From Cynocephalus volans (lineage: Eukaryota; Chordata; Mammalia; Dermoptera; Cynocephalidae), in the NCBI RefSeq assembly GCF_027409185.1, contig NC_084463.1, positions 47,036,407-47,100,406 of the forward strand: a DNA stretch of 64,000 bases, in the 5' to 3' direction. Shown piece by piece: positions 60,826 to 64,000 of this stretch. Below the pieces are notes generated by a model. It saw only the letters and a list, made by a program, of their open reading frames with translations, was not told the DNA's origin and did not search any database. Each line of letters opens with the position of its first letter. The first letter of the stretch is position 1. Made by a program: the position numbers and the translations under genes.

Positions 60826-62030
60826 ATTTGATTACAAAAAAAGCCATCATTTTCTTTTACTCTCTTCAATGTTTTCTCTTTCTCTCTTTTCCATTCTATT
60901 TCTCAAACTGTGAATGCAAGCTCCTATGTTATCAGCTTCCCTATGTAGAGGCCCACATGGCAGAGATCTGAGGGAATATCCAGGCCAACAGATGAAAAGA
61001 AACTTAGGCTGTCCATCTAAACTGAGTGAAAAATATTTTTTACCAGGGAGTCAGAACACAATGGGACTTTGATAGAGAAACAAAGCCAGCAGACACTTTC
61101 TGAGTGCCTGCAACCCTTGGGGTCACTTGCTCCAAGCACCACAATTTATATAGAGAAAAACTAATGCACTTATTTTCCATAGCCCCTGTCTACAACAGAG
61201 TGGGAGGGCTCATCTCAGTTCCAGATGTTCACATAAATATACTGCAGGACTTCAGTTCAGTCCTGTCACAGCTGTGCTGGTGATGGCCCTGGCTCAGGCA
61301 CAACCTTGGGAACATTTCAGATCTTCTGCCTATGCTCTGGGCCCCTGGGCATGAAACCAGAAGAATAGATGCCACTGCCCCATGGCACAGCTGTCTGCAG
61401 CCTTTTCTTCCCCCTTATGTCACTTTCCTAGTATTTGCCCCTTCCCTTTGCTTCCACCTTCAGGGTCTCCACTTGAGAAATCAATGTGTGTGTGTGTGTG
61501 TCTGTGTGTGTGTGTGTGTGTGTCTGTGTGTGTGTGTGCTCTTCCTCACATGGACATGTGGAAAGAAAAATGTCCCCATGTGGATAGGGAGTGCACGGAG
61601 GTCTTTTAGGATCTCAGTGGCTCAAACTTTCAAAGAAATCCTGATGGGAAGAGGTGGAGTCCTATGTAATATTCTGTCTCTGCCCACCTCTTCTGGTTTG
61701 GACCAGTCTAAGTCTCTTTCTTGTCCTCAGTTTACAAATTGTAAATGAAGAGATGGATGTGGAACAGCATATATTTGTGCTCTGCAAAGACATGAATTAG
61801 GGCTCCATCAACACCAGATGGAGTTTCAGTGCAGGCTGGGCTTAGATGCACAAAGATTTACAGGCCTCCTGACATGGCCAGTGTCGGTGAACACGTGGAA
61901 TGGTGAAGCTAGACCTCCTTTCCAGGGTGGGACATGCAGGCACAGCCCCAAGACCTCTGCTCTTGAAGTAAGTCTCACATGATCTTCCCAAATTCAGCCT
62001 CTACCAGCTCTGTTAATAACAAAATTAAAA
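60826..62030. other. Unclassified non-coding sequence with a (TG)n tract
   Basis: No gene recognised. The open stretch at 61332-61748 runs through the (TG)n microsatellite and is not convincing. Confidence 0.45.
61484..61539. repeat. (TG)n microsatellite
   Basis: About 27 TG units with TC interruptions. Confidence 0.92.
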
Positions 62031-62039
62031 TTAAATTTA

Positions 62040-62880
62040 AACAATTCTATGGGAGAAAAATGGGCAATTTGATAAGACATTTTCCAAAAAGATAACCAAG
62101 TGTGCAAGGGAATGAAAAGTGCTACACCATGTTACTCATCAGTAAAATGCAAAGTACTACCACAACGTGACACCACTATGCAATTGCAAAACTAAAAATC
62201 ATTCACAATATCACCTCTTGTCAGGGTGTAGAGCAACTGAAACTCTGGCACAATGCTGTGTGTGTCACTTGTTTCACCCATTTTCCCAACCCTTTATTAG
62301 TATCTGATAAAGATGGACATATACACACTCGGTGACACAACAATTTAACTCTTACATATATATCTGATGAAAATGCCTGCCTCTGCTCGTCATGCAGAAA
62401 AATGCTCAGAACAGCATTATTTGATACTTCTCCAAACTGGAAACAATTCAAATGTTCATCAATAATACAAAGGATAAATGAAATGAGTTTTATTTTTTAT
62501 AATGGGATATTAAACAGAAATAAGAACAAGCTACAACCACATTTGATAATATCCCTGAAACTTGGGCTGGTCAGTTTGCTCACTTGGGAGAGTGTGGTGC
62601 TGGTAAGACCAAGGCCATGGGTTCAGACACCCACACTGGCCAGCCACCAAGAAAAAAACAAACAAAAATTCTGAAACTTACAAGCATAATTAAAGTAACA
62701 AACAGAGACCAGTACATTCTGTTTGATTCTATTTATATAATGTTAAAAACAAGTAAAGCTAATTCAAAAGTTAGCAAATGCTTTACTTTGGGGGAAGACA
62801 GGGTAGGATCTTGGAAAGTGAACACAAGGGGCTCCTGCAGGGTTGGGGATGTTCCATTTCTTGTGGGCACTGGTTACCAG
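62040..62880 (+). mobile_element. Old LINE-1 3' end, sense, split by a SINE
   Basis: Sense-strand late ORF2/3' UTR words typical of LINE-1MC/MD. It is interrupted by the SINE at 62564-62670. Confidence 0.65.
62564..62670 (+). mobile_element. CYN-type tRNA-derived SINE, short
   Basis: GGGCTGGTCAGTTTGCTCAC head, GGTTCAGACACCC B-box-like segment, A-rich tail. A 9-bp duplication, CTGAAACTT, flanks it at 62555-62563 and 62671-62679. Confidence 0.75.
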
Positions 62881-63018
62881 ATGTGTCCCATTTGGATAAT
62901 TTATTGAGCTTCAAACTTATTACTTCCATACATTTAGGTATGTCTGCTGTGCTCTGACACATGAATCCAGTTAATTAAATCCAGAACTCTTTCCCTGGCT
63001 AACTCCAAAGCCAGGAGA

Positions 63019-63215
63019 CACAGTAGATTGTTCAGGACTCTGGAATTACAAGGTGTAGATTTGTATCCTGGATCTTACCATTTTGTATTTCTGAGATTTG
63101 GATCAAATTACTAACTCTCTGAGCCTCAGTTTCTTCATCTGTAAATTAGATTAGTTATGGTTTCCTTTTACAAGTTGATGAGATTAAATCCTCTAATAAA
63201 TATTGGCTCTTGTGA
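63019..63215 (+). mobile_element. MIR SINE
   Basis: The core order is present: GGACTCTGGAATTACAAGG, TGTATCCTGGATCTTACCA, CTCTGAGCCTCAGTTTCTTC, ATCTGTAAATTAGATTAG, GAGATTAAATCC. Confidence 0.85.
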
Positions 63216-64000
63216 GGCCCCTGTTGTCCCTTAGTCTGTGGGCTACAGACAAGATGAACAAAGGCTTGGGCCAGAGTTAGGGGAAGAATGAGGTTGTGGT
63301 CAAAGTTGTTCTCTGGGTGAAGAGAGCAATAAACATTCAAAGATGCTGCTGGGTTACAAGAAACAGAGTCCAACAGCCTTGCGTTCCCTGTCTCTGGCCT
63401 CTTGCTCATCTGTAAACACAGAAACTGGACTAAAGTGATGATCTCTGGCTGGTTAGTTTTTTCAGCTATGACATTGTCCAGTTGATAGAGCAACAAAAAT
63501 GCTCCCCAAAAGCCAAACGTAAATGTGTACATGTGTCTGTTTATTTCCACATCTGTTCAAATATTTCTGGCAGATGCAGCTGTAGGTTTTGAGATTTTGT
63601 AGCATGATGACTGGGCACTCCATCTCTTCTGATGTCAGGAGGACATAAAAATATTCACACATGGAAGGAAGGTAGGTGAGGCCACGTCTAACTAGGGCTT
63701 GGCTAAGAGTGGAAGACCCCAGTCAGGAGTCATGACCCTGACCCCACGTTGGGGGGTCTGAAATCTGGCAGGTAGCTCTTCATGGAGCTGTTGCATGGGC
63801 CTTCCTTTTAAAGCAACAATCTTTGGTTTGATTTGTCACTTTTTTTTGATTATATACAAGAAATGTATGATTTTTGTAGAAAATTTGAAAAACAAAAATT
63901 TTTTAAAGCGCGTTACATATGTGCATCTATGTATATAGCTTTATAAATATAATCATATCTATGTCTTTCTATCTATCTAAATGCATATATCTATAAAGAG
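63216..64000. other. Unclassified non-coding sequence
   Basis: No gene or repeat recognised. The final 100 bases are AT-rich with TATCTA-type simple sequence. Confidence 0.45.

Noticed and set aside
61332..61748. A 138-codon open frame with a Cys-Val repeat
   Set aside because: It runs through a (TG)n microsatellite and shows no protein family.

Overview
The window is non-coding-rich nuclear DNA of a placental mammal. The best taxonomic clue is a set of five tRNA-derived SINEs with target-site duplications. They open with a GGCCGGCCCGTGGCTCACT-like head and carry A/B boxes, and the longest has a second tRNA-like half. I recognise this as the CYN family described from colugos (Dermoptera); no database was searched. 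Old LINE-1, MIR, MaLR, Tigger and hAT-Charlie relics fit any eutherian.

Layout. 1-17 kb: a ~9.7 kb class I (gammaretrovirus-like) endogenous retrovirus, ERV-A (282-10000), sits inside a LINE-1 ORF2. The same LINE-1 carries a solo LTR (10902-11592). Next come another LINE-1 piece split by a SINE, a probable solo LTR, a CpG island (15.12-15.68 kb) whose minus strand looks like a KRAB-zinc-finger first exon, and a DNA-transposon relic. 17-29 kb: antisense LINE-1 sequence is broken by ERV-B (18576-22709), a solo LTR (23910-24421) and a full-length MaLR (25021-27428). ERV-B resembles type-D retroviruses and has lost pro-pol. 33-51 kb: a minus-strand KRAB C2H2 zinc-finger gene resembling ZNF717. 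KRAB-A (38285-38411), KRAB-B (37956-38045) and the finger exon (35609-33934) join in phase, and a decayed finger tail follows the stop. A CpG-rich promoter with YY1, NRF-1 and CRE sites lies at 50.9-51.5 kb, with a plausible non-coding first exon. 51-64 kb: layered LINE-1 fragments, a ~105 bp near-perfect inverted repeat, a mariner-like MITE, a ~107 bp-period minisatellite, SINEs, microsatellites and a MIR.

Only the zinc-finger gene looks like a live protein-coding host gene. The retroviral genes are annotated as broken copies; a few uninterrupted stretches remain (RNase H/integrase N-terminus of ERV-A, transmembrane Env of ERV-B). KRAB zinc-finger proteins commonly silence retroelements, so their presence here is suggestive, but nothing in the sequence shows that this gene targets these elements. 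LINE-1 boundaries are approximate.
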